This document shows positions 1-8,905 of a DNA stretch of 10,677 nt, in pieces. A model generated the notes under the pieces. It searched no databases, was not told where the DNA came from, and saw only the letters and a program-made list of their open reading frames with translations. Every line of letters begins with the position of its first letter. The first letter of the stretch is position 1. Source of the DNA: Synura sp. LO234KE (Eukaryota > Sar > Synurophyceae > Synurales > Mallomonadaceae); assembly GCA_015143735.1 (NCBI GenBank), contig VKHC01000604.1, positions 1 to 10,677 of the forward strand, given 5' to 3'. A program made the position numbers and the translations under genes.

Positions 1-1890
1 ACTAGTAACTATCGAGGGAACAAAAATGCCTCCCCGGGTTTTTCGCTGTTTTGACAGTTTTGATAGTTTTCCCATAGATTTTCCTGTAAATTTTCATGTA
101 CCGATACTGTAGATATATGTAGCAAATATCAATTCTCTCCACAGCACAAGCTACTCTGAAGGGAACCGAGTATAACCCTGTTTTTAAGCATTTTTATCAA
201 CAGGATATATACATGATCCACGCACCATATATCACTATTTTCGCGTCATTAAATCCGTCTCGTGGATAGTGTATAATTCAAAAGACATTACAACAGCACC
301 CAAAAAGTCCGAAAAATTTTATGTCGTTGACTTATGGAAACATAAAAAATTAAAATTTCGTCGTAGTCCAATTTCGGGCTGATTTAAAGCTCTTTACCAA
401 GGCATCTGTTTTGAATGTATTCATCTTCCATCGGATAAGAAAGAAATATATGTGGTGTGAATCAATATTGTTTTGCTGGGTAAAAATAAATTGAATGAAA
501 TTTCGGCTATAAAGTGTTCAATGGATTTTTATTACCTGCGGACACATTGATAGACGCCTTAACAATATATTTTATCTAGTCACTTATGGCGCGTCACCAT
601 TCTCAGGATAAGTGCATCTGTGCACTCACTCATTTAGAATTATTGGAAATCATAATGGCAAGAAAATTTGGGGGGATAACTAGAGTCGAGGTAAACTTTA
701 TTATCTTGATTCCTGACTGATTTATTAATCAATTTGAGTTTTAAGTGAAGAAGGCTAAAGTGCTGACAACTCTAATGTCTTCAAGTGAGGAAAATTTACT
801 GTATTCTGGAACCGACACCAATATTCTACCAAAGTCTTGTTCACTACGATAATATCACCGACTAACCTTCAACATTTTTTGAATAAATTTTTGATTGAAA
901 TTAGGCCGATTTAGTTTGGAAATCGTTCGACAGAAATCGGAAAGTTTTCAGTCGAATCGATTGATTGCCGTGCCTCTATGGCAACACCTGTTAATCTCGT
1001 TCCGCAAGAAATATGTCCACGGTAATATTGATACCGTACTATCCAGCATGTCATAATTCCTATTTAAATTATTTGCTTTTAGTTCATTTACTCTTAAGGA
1101 GTAGTGCTCAACCGATACTTTGCAGGCTGTGAAGCAACCTGTTAAAGAAAGCCAGTTTTCTCGATCATAGATAAGTCATATCACTTAAGACCTCGCTCCC
1201 CATCCGGTAGGATTGCGCTCCCGACACTATTGCAAATAAATCTATTCTCACCTCCGCATATATGAATTTGCCTATTTGCACTTACCATGTCACCTTCTCC
1301 ACAACGATGAGTGCTTCCATCCTGTTCATCTACTTCATCAACGTTCCGCACACTGCAATGTCGCACCTAAGTCTTGCAACCACCGCGGGTTCTTTTATTA
1401 GTGTGTCGCGCAACATGAATCTGTGCGTATTCGTAATTAAATATTATCCTTACTTGGCTTTTGTAGGTGTGGGTACCTAAACAAGCTTATTTTGATAAAT
1501 GATATATGTGCAGTTAGAAATGGGAGGAGAGCAATAAAGTACCAAGATTATAAGCATTTTCTGAATAGCAGCAACGCAAGGAGGGCGTTGTGTTTCCCGG
1601 AAATCAAATTGTTATTTATTACTAGCGATGGGATGAGGAGTGAGGAACCAGTACTACCAACAAGCAAATACAGGCGAGAACAACCAAGGAGACAAGCAAA
1701 TAGTCACCCTCTTCTATGCACATAGTCGCAAGTCCTTCCAGTTGCTTCATTGAGAGTGGTTTTATTCGGTGAGACTGCGAATTTCATTCAGTATCTAGTA
1801 ACTTATCACTTTAACTTACTTGGTAACTAGGATGAGATTTTCGGGAACCTATCTGTACAGGCAAGCCCCTTGATCGAGTAGTGAGCCCAA
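1..1890. other. Intergenic, AT-rich, no gene supported
   Basis: The left 1.9 kb has many stops in all frames. The longest frames around 1181-1725 are under 80 codons, overlap on opposite strands and show no recognisable protein. Only weak curiosities occur, such as a GTGCA/TGCAC hairpin near 615. I see no RNA gene or repeat array. Confidence 0.5.
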
Positions 1891-1898
1891 GAGTATTG

Positions 1899-2032
1899 CG
1901 TACTAGTAGTACTAGTTGAGCGCCGTACGATATTAGTTGTACTAGATGAGTACTGTGCCGTACTTCTTGTGCAAGAAGCAAGGGATGCGCTCATCAAAAT
2001 GATCATTTGCTAATCTACTACTAGTGCAACTA
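1899..2032. repeat. TACTAG-rich palindromic and direct repeat cluster
   Basis: GTACTAG motifs are packed together here. Two diverged direct copies of GTACTAGWTGAG...GCCGTAC lie at 1909-1928 and 1939-1963. The latter is longer by an inserted TACTG. Overlapping palindromes follow: CTTCTTG and CAAGAAG with a 2-nt centre (1963-1978), the perfect AAATGATCATTT (1997-2008), and TGAGCGC (1917-1923) facing GCGCTCA (1987-1993). ACTAGTAGTA near the left edge is matched by TACTACTAGT near 2015. The density of short inverted repeats suggests fold-back DNA or the remnant of a small non-autonomous element. No coding potential is visible. Confidence 0.55.
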
Positions 2033-2175
2033 GGAAGTCAGCATGATAAGGAGAAGGCAAATAGTAGATTTTTATCGCAAGGAAGAAAAGAGCCTTCTTC
2101 CAGGACCACCACCGATGCTCGCCAGCACACTACGCACTAGCCCTCGCTCTCACCGTTCCCACACCATCATATCCC

Positions 2176-2190
2176 GTTAGTACTACTAAC
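2176..2190. repeat. Short inverted repeat GTTAGTA-C-TACTAAC
   Basis: Seven-base arms with a single central C form an almost perfect palindrome of the same TAGTA flavour as the cluster 150-280 bp to the left. It is probably part of the same repeat-rich patch. By itself it is too short to assign a role. Confidence 0.35.
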
Positions 2191-3010
2191 TCCTCAACTC
2201 GGTGGAGGAAACACTAACAGGAGAGGGATGGAACAAAACAGGAACGGAAGCATAGCGATAACCTAGTTTTATACTAAAGGCTCTCCATCCTCCCTTTTAG
2301 GGGCTGATGCCTGGTATAAGCAGAGAGTTTGGTAGGATCCCATTGCGGGATAAAAGTGATGCCCGGAGTAGTTGTGGTTGGAGGACGCGCTTTGTAAACT
2401 AAAATTAAAACTAGACGGACAACGCTTGCTTCACCTAAACTTATCCCGAGCGAGGAGCTCAGTCGAAACCATCACGTTTGTTGGTTTCCTTCAGCAGACA
2501 CCATCTACTCAAGTAAAGCTAAATACTACCATTCTTTCTCAGGGCTTCAAGCGGAGGTGTAAATACGGCGAGAACAGCAACCCATAAGCAAAATAAGTTG
2601 GTACACTAGATTCTAGAGTAGGGCAAAATAAAACAATTAGAGAAAATAGTGAAGTGCTGGGTAACGCGAAGTGCAGGTGCCTGGAAAAACGTTTGTTGGT
2701 ATCCCTTAGTAGTAATTAATTTTTAATACATTTCTAGCCATATATTAAATTTTACCCTTCTTTAGTCTCTAATTTTAATACATTTATGATATAATCAAAC
2801 CTCGATGTGGGCGTAATAATTGAAATAACCTGCGAAGTCTCTCTTCTTGTGAAGCACACTACTGAATGCCCCCTGCTGCACTCCAGCTCTTTTGTACTCT
2901 ACAGTAAATGCTCCCACTTTCATCGCACCGGAGCTGTTTGGGACTCCCTCAAGTAAGACGCAAAACAACTACCTCTAGGGCGAATAAACCGTTTTCGGGG
3001 AGTGAGATTA
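2191..3010. other. Intergenic, nothing recognised
   Basis: Mixed composition, with only a 71-codon open frame near 2372-2587 that has no start context or recognisable protein. TGGTATAAGCAGAG near 2313 faintly recalls an initiator-tRNA primer-binding site of LTR elements. No long terminal repeats are visible to support that. Confidence 0.4.
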
Positions 3011-3013
3011 TGA

Positions 3014-3418
3014 GGCGAGCGAGGTATTTCTCTGTCTGTAGTGGGACTACGAGGCCGCGATGAGCTGGTATCTCTTCGTAGGGGTCAGGTAGCTCGGGAC
3101 GCGGTTTTCAATCTATTTCACCCTGCGCTCCCTGCTTCTTGGCTGGAATGTATGGCTCGCAAAGGCACTTACACCCTATTCTGGTGGTGGTTGCGTGAAT
3201 TGAGGGGGAGCTCTATCTTCGTCTATTATCTGGCAGAAAATATCTGTCGTTGCGTTGTTACAATCACGGCGCTGGTGCAGCAAAAGAATTTGAACTTAGA
3301 GCTTAGTGATAGATTTAGAAACAAGAGTCGTCAGCGGCAACACCTGTATCTTGTTTCTTTTATTTGTTTGTTGTTTTCTGAACAATTGATAAAATTTAGG
3401 ATGTTGTCCCGTATCTAA
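3014..3418 (+). other. Open reading frame of unknown status (88 aa from its first ATG)
   Basis: The frame is open for 134 codons after TGA at 3011, ending in TAA at 3418. The first ATG is at 3152 and would give 88 residues. It contains two hydrophobic stretches (around TLFWWWLREL and YLVSFICLLF) and a basic segment between them (RFRNKSRQRQ). I recognise no family, promoter or splice signals. It ends about 30 bp before the tandem repeat array. A run of this length in a 10.7-kb window can occur by chance, so I do not call it a gene. It could be an exon piece or simply an open stretch. Confidence 0.2.
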
Positions 3419-3446
3419 AGATCTATTTGATATCACAAATATACAA

Positions 3447-3915
3447 TAAAAAACTTTTGTGATTCATAACATCTGTACAACATGAAGCGATCGAAAGAAT
3501 ATTGTATCCCCGAGTATTTCATGCAAAAACGTGTTGACCAAGTTATATTTAGGATAATTTAATGATTTCGCTCAATTGTTACAATAAGTTACAATAATAA
3601 AAACACGTTTCACGCACATATAATAAACATAACTTCGTTAAAACTTTATGGCATTCTAGAAAAATAGAATCCCCAAGTAGCTCTTGCAAATCTGCATCGA
3701 ACAAGCTATAGTAGTCATGATATAGCGACACACAAGTTCAACAATTACGAGAAGTTATACTAGTAAAACCGCATTCTATACTAGTAAAAACACGTTTGTG
3801 ACCCTTAACATCGGTAAAACGTGAAGTTATTCTATAAAATTATATCCTCTAGTAGCTCTTGCAAATCTGCATTGAACAAGCTGTAGCAGTCATGATATAA
3901 CGACCTCGTTCAAAA
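3447..3915. repeat. Degenerate tandem repeat, three units of about 165-185 bp
   Basis: The two right-hand units are clearest: 3676-3729 and 3851-3904 are alike at 50 of 54 positions and start 175 bp apart, sharing AGTAGCTCTTGCAAATCTGC and then AACAAGCT and AGTCATGATATA. The left unit is older: 3513-3542 matches 3676-3705 at 20 of 30 positions, and 3454-3487 matches 3793-3826 at 27 of 34. AAAAACACGTTT recurs at about 3599 and 3786. A 13-bp TATACTAGTAAAA is repeated at 3756-3768 and 3777-3789 inside the third unit. The array is AT-rich and non-coding. It could be a minisatellite or satellite remnant, or repeats from the end of a decayed transposable element. Confidence 0.7.
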
Positions 3916-5000
3916 GATATTCGGTAACATATATAGTAGCGTACGTGCGTACATACACATTTTCAAATAATTGAAGAGGAGGGACACCAAACGGCTAAAT
4001 CATGAACTGTAAGCCTTTGGGCACACTTTGGCATCGTATTAAAGCATGTTGAAGCTATTTAAAGGTTATTTTCGTGCCCGGAGTGCTAGGAATGCTTACA
4101 ACATAGGCCGGTATCGAGATACCGGAAAACTGAAGTGACAACGCTTAGGGGTGAAGTCGAACCAATCTTGTCTAACTCCAGAGGATTGAAAGATTCTGAG
4201 TGCTCCGAAATTTGGAAAGGAAACGACGAACCCTTTGTTTGTTAAACCTGGCTTAGATATCTTGTCCCCTAATTGGCGGACACCAGCTGGTGCAGTGGAG
4301 CAAATGCAAATATCACCCCCGTATAAGCGCGCTTACCGATTGAAGTGTTCATTTTCCTGTTAGCCGGCTTCCATGAGACACAGAGATATTCTACTCATCC
4401 TTAAGCGCCTAGGTAATAAGGCATTTTAAACACTCAATTTTTTTCGTTGGCTTAATGGACTTCGTCCTCTAATAGCCTAACACAGTAGTCGCAGTTGGAG
4501 ATATTATGCTGTACTGAGCTCCACATGTTCCTCCTGGGAAATTACCCCCGCCCAATTTGTATGGCATGCGGGGTTTGTGAGCTGGCCCCATTCTCTCCAC
4601 CAACAGGCTAGCTACTGAAGTCGACGATTTCTACTCTTCATTCAGCTGAGTCTCTGGACGCTGAGGCCGAGCCGTTTGTGCAAAATTTTGCGTCCAATGG
4701 TACGAGCACTTTATCACCTACATTTTCCTCCCCTCGGCCGTGAACTCCTTAGCTTTCGGTCTTCTCCCGGTAGTGTAATTACCAAGACAAACCGGGGTAG
4801 GCTTGTTGAGGTAGGGAAGTTGCGCTTGTGTAGTAGGTCACGCCAAAGAGGGGGAATCAGGTGAAACGCTCTCAGAATCCAAACAATCTTTTGCAATCTA
4901 ATATACCCTAACAGGACCAAAATATGTCATTCCAGGAAAAATGATATTGCGTTAGGAACCGCTACTTGTGATACCTAACTATTCCCTATGCATCTCCCGG
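3916..5000. other. Intergenic, nothing recognised
   Basis: No frame longer than about 70 codons, and the two near 4676-4920 lie on opposite strands over the same bases. Base composition rises toward equal GC and AT near 4480-4860. I see no repeat, RNA gene or motif worth naming. Confidence 0.4.
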
Positions 5001-5315
5001 TTAGAAGCCCCAATTACCGAGTAGCAAGCTCCGGGTAACTGCACTTGGAAAGCACTTGTTAGCAGCGCGCCACAATATCTCCCACAACGTTAGTACGTCA
5101 CAATGTTCATGGCTCATATAAGGCTCACACGAAGTACAAGAAGGCAGGCGAGATTTAAAAGTAAAGTATTCTCCAGCTGGAACAGGAAGACTAGGATATA
5201 TATATTGTTTGCTTAACTCGACATTTTTTGAAAGTATGCATGCATGACCTAGCACAAGAGGAGAAATTCGGTTTTTGGTTATATTACACGGCCCATTTTC
5301 TGAATAATATTGTTT
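5001..5315 (-). other. Open frame of 104 codons, no good start, unrecognised
   Basis: The frame is open from just after a TGA at 5318-5316 down to TAA at 5003-5001. The composition is protein-like, with several cysteines (PCNI, HACIL, SCTSCEPY, HCDVL) and a Trp-rich end (LTLWEILWRAANKC). The only ATG in the frame leaves 38 residues, so if real it is an internal or last exon or a fragment. CTSC followed by HEHC recalls a metal-binding spacing, but it matches no zinc finger I know. I saw no convincing acceptor site. A chance open stretch is the leading alternative. Confidence 0.2.
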
Positions 5316-5560
5316 TCAGGGTCAGTTTTATTTACGAGCAAACATCTCTACACACCAAATTTATGATATTTCCAAATGTATGGTGGATATGTTGAAGTAC
5401 AAATACCACAATTACTAGTAGAAGTAAGTACTAACGAGATGAAGTTGTTCGACTTCTTGCTTCTTGGTTCTGGCGTTTACATGATTGACTCGTCTACTTT
5501 GTTCGTCATCTTTAATAGTTGATAATAGCTGATGAGTAAGTACCGGATTTTTGGCTTCAT

Positions 5561-5728
5561 TCAATAGGTGATCCTTGCTAAATAAAGTGCTCGCGAGTTT
5601 GATGCACCTTTTGCCAGCTGTAGCGAACCACTCTGTAGCTTTCCATGGAAATCTTTAATCATGATAGAGTCATCTGGTGCTTTCATAAAAGCGCTTTTAG
5701 AAATGCATGCGCTGATAACATCACCATC
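5561..5728 (-). other. Short open frame, 41 aa from ATG at 5686, unrecognised
   Basis: Open for 55 codons after a stop that overlaps a possible acceptor (CTTTAAG). The product from ATG would be 41 residues, with IMIKDFHGKLQSGS near its start and TGA at 5563-5561. The amino-acid mix looks protein-like, but the opposite strand also reads openly here (RNACADNITILKILNSQ, plus strand about 5697-5747, vaguely ankyrin-like). With two competing readings and no start context, I cannot tell which, if either, is coding. This may be an old gene fragment. Confidence 0.15.
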
Positions 5729-5923
5729 TTAAAGATTTTGAATAGCCAGGTGCAGCATGGTGCTGCAAAAGCCATAAAAATTGAAATAGAAAAGCATCCC
5801 ATTTCACCCGGGTAAAAAATGAAGCATCCATCGGAGTTACAAACTTTTTGTTTGAGCCTTAAATAAACTTTGTTTACTTAAATTATTTAAGCTTTTAGAA
5901 TTTCGGTCGCCAAAGACTCGGAA

Positions 5924-6118
5924 ATGAAAATCTTTGAAAATCGACTGCTTCAACTCGAAACTAAATCCAACAACCGAACCGCCAGTAATTTGGTTAAGCC
6001 TCTAGCGGACGAAGTCAAGCCTTCCAAAGTATCTCTCGTGGCCCGGGCCAACGCTTCAAGCCAACTGAATCCTGATGGTAGCACAATATTCAATATTTCA
6101 AAAAAAATTAAAAAATAA
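5924..6118 (+). other. Open frame of 64 aa at the head of the broken coding block
   Basis: It begins with an ATG and encodes a charged, probably helical start (MKIFENRLLQLETKSNN), then a Lys/Ser-rich stretch (ADEVKPSKVSLVARANASS). It ends in a run of Lys codons formed by A-rich DNA (6098-6128), so the last residues are probably not functional. The frame opens about ten codons upstream of the ATG. It lies just left of the broken coding block at 6316 and could be its first piece or be unrelated. I recognise no domain. Confidence 0.2.
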
Positions 6119-6315
6119 AAATAAAAACCCAAAATCAGCGTCAATCTTGATTGAGCCCAAGTTTCACTTCGCAGCGTCCCCACCAAATCAAGAATTTTTC
6201 CCTGCTGCAGGACTTCGTGCGTCTAGCCAGCGCAAACCCCCTGACCGAGACAAGATATTTCAGTTTTGAGGAATCAAACATTTTCCGAATCATAGGGTAA
6301 CCAATCCTGCTGATA

Positions 6316-7130
6316 ATGGACTTATTTTGCATGCTCCCACAACATCTTTTACTGCCCCATACTCAAATGAAGCACACAGAGTATCAGGCGTATCAGAAGA
6401 GAGTATTAGATGTTACTTCGAACCAGGGTCTGCTTCACCAGCAGGGCGACATCGAGGGTCGGAATCATATCAATTCTCTGCGAATCGTTAAAGCCTTCGA
6501 TCCTTGGACCTGTGCGAGCTCCGGTGAAATCCTTTCCCACTGAACCTTCCGATGACGCTGTGTATATCAGCAGTATGTGCAGAGAGTCCTAGAGGAGGCT
6601 ACCAAGAATCAGGGTTTGATAAAGCATTCCACCCCAGGTGGTCAGAATTCTCGGGGAAAAGTTGCGTGCAACATCCCTGACCACTTGGTTACGGACAGTT
6701 GTATTTAACTTGATTACAACAAGGTGCCGATCTACGACCACGAGACTGCTCAAGCCTCGCAGCACATTCCGAAAATAAGTCCCCACCTCAGTGGCGGCAT
6801 GGGATAAATATCCGGACGGGGCTACAGTTCCTGATTCAAACGTCAAGGAAGCTGCTGAGGCCGTCAAGTACGGCTTCCCTTGGGATGAGATTGCTAGTAT
6901 TAAGCGCTTGACATCCATCTGGGTGCATAACCGAATCATCACGGTTGAAAAGTACAGCCCCGTCTTATCTGGTCCGCTCAGCTCACGAACCTTTGGGACA
7001 GTGAGCGCATGTACTGCCGCCAGCTTCACATCTCCCGGCAAACTTGGAGCTTCCTGAACGAAGGAGAGCTTATCAAGTTGATTCTTTGGTCCTCGCGGAT
7101 CTGAGGAGTAGAACCAATAGGGTTCTCCCT
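6316..7130 (+). pseudogene. Decayed coding sequence, plus strand, family unknown
   Basis: One plus-strand frame from 6316 to 6807 reads as protein but is broken by stops at 6541, 6553, 6706 and 6808. It holds two related segments, YQAYQKRVLD...NQGLL (6382) and YQQYVQRVLEE...NQGLI (6565), which are 183 bp (61 codons) apart and in phase. After a +1 shift, a second frame continues near 6788 (WDKYPDGATVPDSNVK, then VKYGFPWDEIASIKRL). A further shift near 6945 gives LIWSAQLTNLWDSERM and LNEGELIKLILWSS, ending at a TGA near 7104. Codons in these parts often end in C or G. The opposite strand is also open for 186 codons (7149-6589), but it would not explain the in-phase repeat. A transposable-element remnant or a dead cellular gene are both possible. 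I found no reverse transcriptase, integrase or transposase motif. Confidence 0.33.
6382..6624 (+). repeat. Two diverged, in-phase copies of a roughly 60-bp coding repeat
   Basis: Copy one starts at 6382 and copy two at 6565. Allowing one 3-nt gap, 39 of 57 aligned bases agree. At the protein level Y-Q-x-Y-x-x-R-V-L and N-Q-G-L are shared, and similarity trails on through EGRN and GGQN. The gap is a whole codon and the spacing is a multiple of three, as expected if the duplication arose or evolved within a reading frame. Stops now separate the copies. Confidence 0.5.
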
Positions 7131-7860
7131 GCATTTTGAAACCCAACACGATACCCCCTCCTCAAAGGTCATCTCGTCCAAAGTTGTTGGCTTAGCAGTT
7201 TCGTCTCTAAGGTCACCTCCAACGCGTTGGAGCTCAAGGACGATTTCACCAGCGTAGATGTCTGCATTTGCTCCAAGTCTCTGATGCAGCATATCGCACC
7301 AACATGATTCCACTCACTTTTTAACCATTCCACATTGGAGGTTATAAAGAGCGAGAAGGCCATCTTCATGTTGCGATCTACGACAACTCGCGTCATTGCA
7401 CTAGCATGTGGTTGGGACGCTCTTGTCACACTTTTCCCTGAAGCAAGTGGATCTCCTCGAGATCATCTTCCAGTGCCATATGCCCAAGTGCAATAGGATG
7501 ACATAATCAACCCATTGTGGACCGAATTCGTATCCCATGTGGAGCAGGCATGGCTAGCGCTGGACTCGATTTCACGCAGCCGGATGAGAAGCGCCTCTGT
7601 CACACCTCCTGCTTACCTGCCTACTTGGTGCATGGCATGCCCACCTCCGCTGGATTGTGTTGAAGCTGCCCCGTATGGACTGGAACTTCCTCCGGCGCTA
7701 TTGCTGTCTCTGTCTCCTGCTTCTTAAAGGATTGTCCTCCACAGGATTCCTAGCTCTTAGGCGGTGGGGACGTTACAGGATATCGCCGGTTCTCAGCAAC
7801 ACTCTCCTAGCTATCGCCGGTGGCATCCATCTGCTTGCACAAGTGCCCTGTCTCTATGGA
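7131..7860 (+). other. GC-richer stretch with broken open frames, possible extension of the decayed block
   Basis: Short protein-like runs occur on both strands. On plus, about 7518-7660 reads GAGMASAGLDFTQPDEKR and then CLPAYLVHGMP before a stop. On minus, about 7300-7120 reads LGANADIYAGEIVLELQR and 7740-7625 reads SFKKQETETAIAPEEV. No frame stays open for more than about 95 codons, and the strands contradict each other. I see no start, splice sites or known motif and do not call a gene. Confidence 0.2.
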
Positions 7861-7908
7861 ATAGTAGCCTGCCTGTCCTAGCAGTAACCGTTACTTTTAC
7901 GAACACTC

Positions 7909-7940
7909 GCTTATTATGCGCCGCGCTTACTATGCGCCGC
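7909..7940. repeat. 16-bp tandem duplication
   Basis: GCTTATTATGCGCCGC (7909-7924) is followed directly by GCTTACTATGCGCCGC (7925-7940), a single mismatch. It is a recent local slippage-type duplication with no evident role. Confidence 0.7.
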
Positions 7941-8097
7941 TCAGACTTCTACCCACTCGCTTCTTTCACCGCACATCTTGTCGCGACTCTACATTCTTCC
8001 CCACACCGATGTGCCTCTTTCCGTGCTTGGATGCGTCTGCATAGGCGGAGATTCCCCTTGCTTTAGTAGGGGACATCGTAGGGTATTAAGACACTCC

Positions 8098-8142
8098 CGG
8101 GGAGAAATATCCCTTGCCCTCGGGCATGTGGCCTTCTCCCCG
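8098..8142. repeat. Inverted repeat with nested hairpin
   Basis: CGGGGAGAA (8098-8106) is the exact reverse complement of TTCTCCCCG (8134-8142). Inside the 27-nt loop, TGCCC (8115-8119) pairs with GGGCA (8122-8126). It is GC-rich in otherwise AT-rich surroundings. It could form a stable RNA or DNA hairpin, but no gene ends here to make it a terminator. Confidence 0.4.
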
Positions 8143-8215
8143 TGCTCCTACTCGGTCACGGGACTTGCCATTGGGTAGGCATTGGATAGTTACATACTTA
8201 GTAGTGTAATCGTAC

Positions 8216-8235
8216 TGTCTAGATCTGTCTAGATC
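8216..8235. repeat. 10-bp perfect tandem duplication
   Basis: TGTCTAGATC occurs twice back to back (8216-8225 and 8226-8235). It is a short slippage-type repeat. Confidence 0.7.
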
Positions 8236-8905
8236 CACTCGTCTGACTTTACATTCATTGCTTTCCTTGACTTCGTAGTAAATAAATGCTGGATTTTCGA
8301 CAAATTTCTTTTCCTTCAAACCTTATTTTTTTGGTATTATTTCGCAATCTGTTAGATAGATCTTTGTATTCTTTTCAGGTCATATTTTCTTGTTGAGAAT
8401 TTGGCCTGACGATAAAAGTAACCATTCACCCGGCGAGGAAATGCTCCTGCTGTACATCCCATGAAACGATCTTTTTTTGCGGCTTCACCTTGTTTTTGTG
8501 GTTTCAATCACTTCACTTCTGGATGATTCACTATATTCTTTATTGGAATTAGTTGCACCGATGATTCCCCCCCGTGGAGTGAATACTCTGCCGCCCGATG
8601 ACGCGCATTACTACTAGCTAGTAGTAGCTACCACACAATGGTCGTCATCCGTCGTGCGCGCGAAATGTCTACCTCCTAACAAAAAATGACTGGACTAGGT
8701 ATATGGATTTTCCGCCACTAGCAGAGTAAGGGGGGGGCTGATACTTTCAAGACGCACCTGCGCAGTGGCAGCTACTGAAAGGCATTGGTCACGACAATTT
8801 TCTACAGATCCAGTGTAACCCGATTAACTACATCATGTTGAAATAATTGCGCATTTCAGAGAGTTCTTTTTAAATTTACAAGCGTGGCAACCTGAGTACA
8901 GCTGT
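8236..8905. other. Intergenic region downstream of the plastid-targeted gene
   Basis: Apart from the palindrome near 8609, this contains homopolymer runs (C7 near 8565, G8 near 8730) and T-rich stretches. The 3' end of the plastid-targeted transcript should lie here on the minus strand. I found no canonical AATAAA just after its stop codon. Confidence 0.4.
8597..8649. repeat. Perfect 18-bp palindrome inside flanking inverted arms
   Basis: TACTACTAGCTAGTAGTA (8609-8626) is its own reverse complement. It is flanked by GATGACG (8597-8603) and its reverse complement CGTCATC (8643-8649). The core has the same TAGTA/CTAG composition as the clusters near 1900-2190, so it may belong to the same dispersed repeat family. 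A dimeric protein site or a cruciform-forming element are alternatives. No gene is attached; the plastid-targeted gene ends about 260 bp to the right. Confidence 0.6.

Noticed and set aside
1181-1366. Possible minus-strand exon with a GTAAGT donor near 1285
   Set aside because: The upstream acceptor candidates are ambiguous, the coding piece would be under 30 residues, and no partner exon could be found.
2310-2330. Sequence resembling an LTR-element primer-binding site (TGGTATAAGCAGAG)
   Set aside because: It does not match initiator tRNA well, and no long terminal repeats or element genes surround it.
6589-7149. A 186-codon open frame on the minus strand, the longest in the window
   Set aside because: It begins with a non-ATG codon, shows no known domain, and overlaps plus-strand frames that contain an in-phase duplicated protein motif and C/G-ending codons. 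I judged it more likely to be the shadow of the decayed plus-strand sequence, though I am not certain.
7515-8178. Several plus-strand frames of 66-100 codons
   Set aside because: They overlap in different frames, are rich in Ser/Leu/Pro/Arg as expected from GC-richer non-coding DNA, and have no domain.
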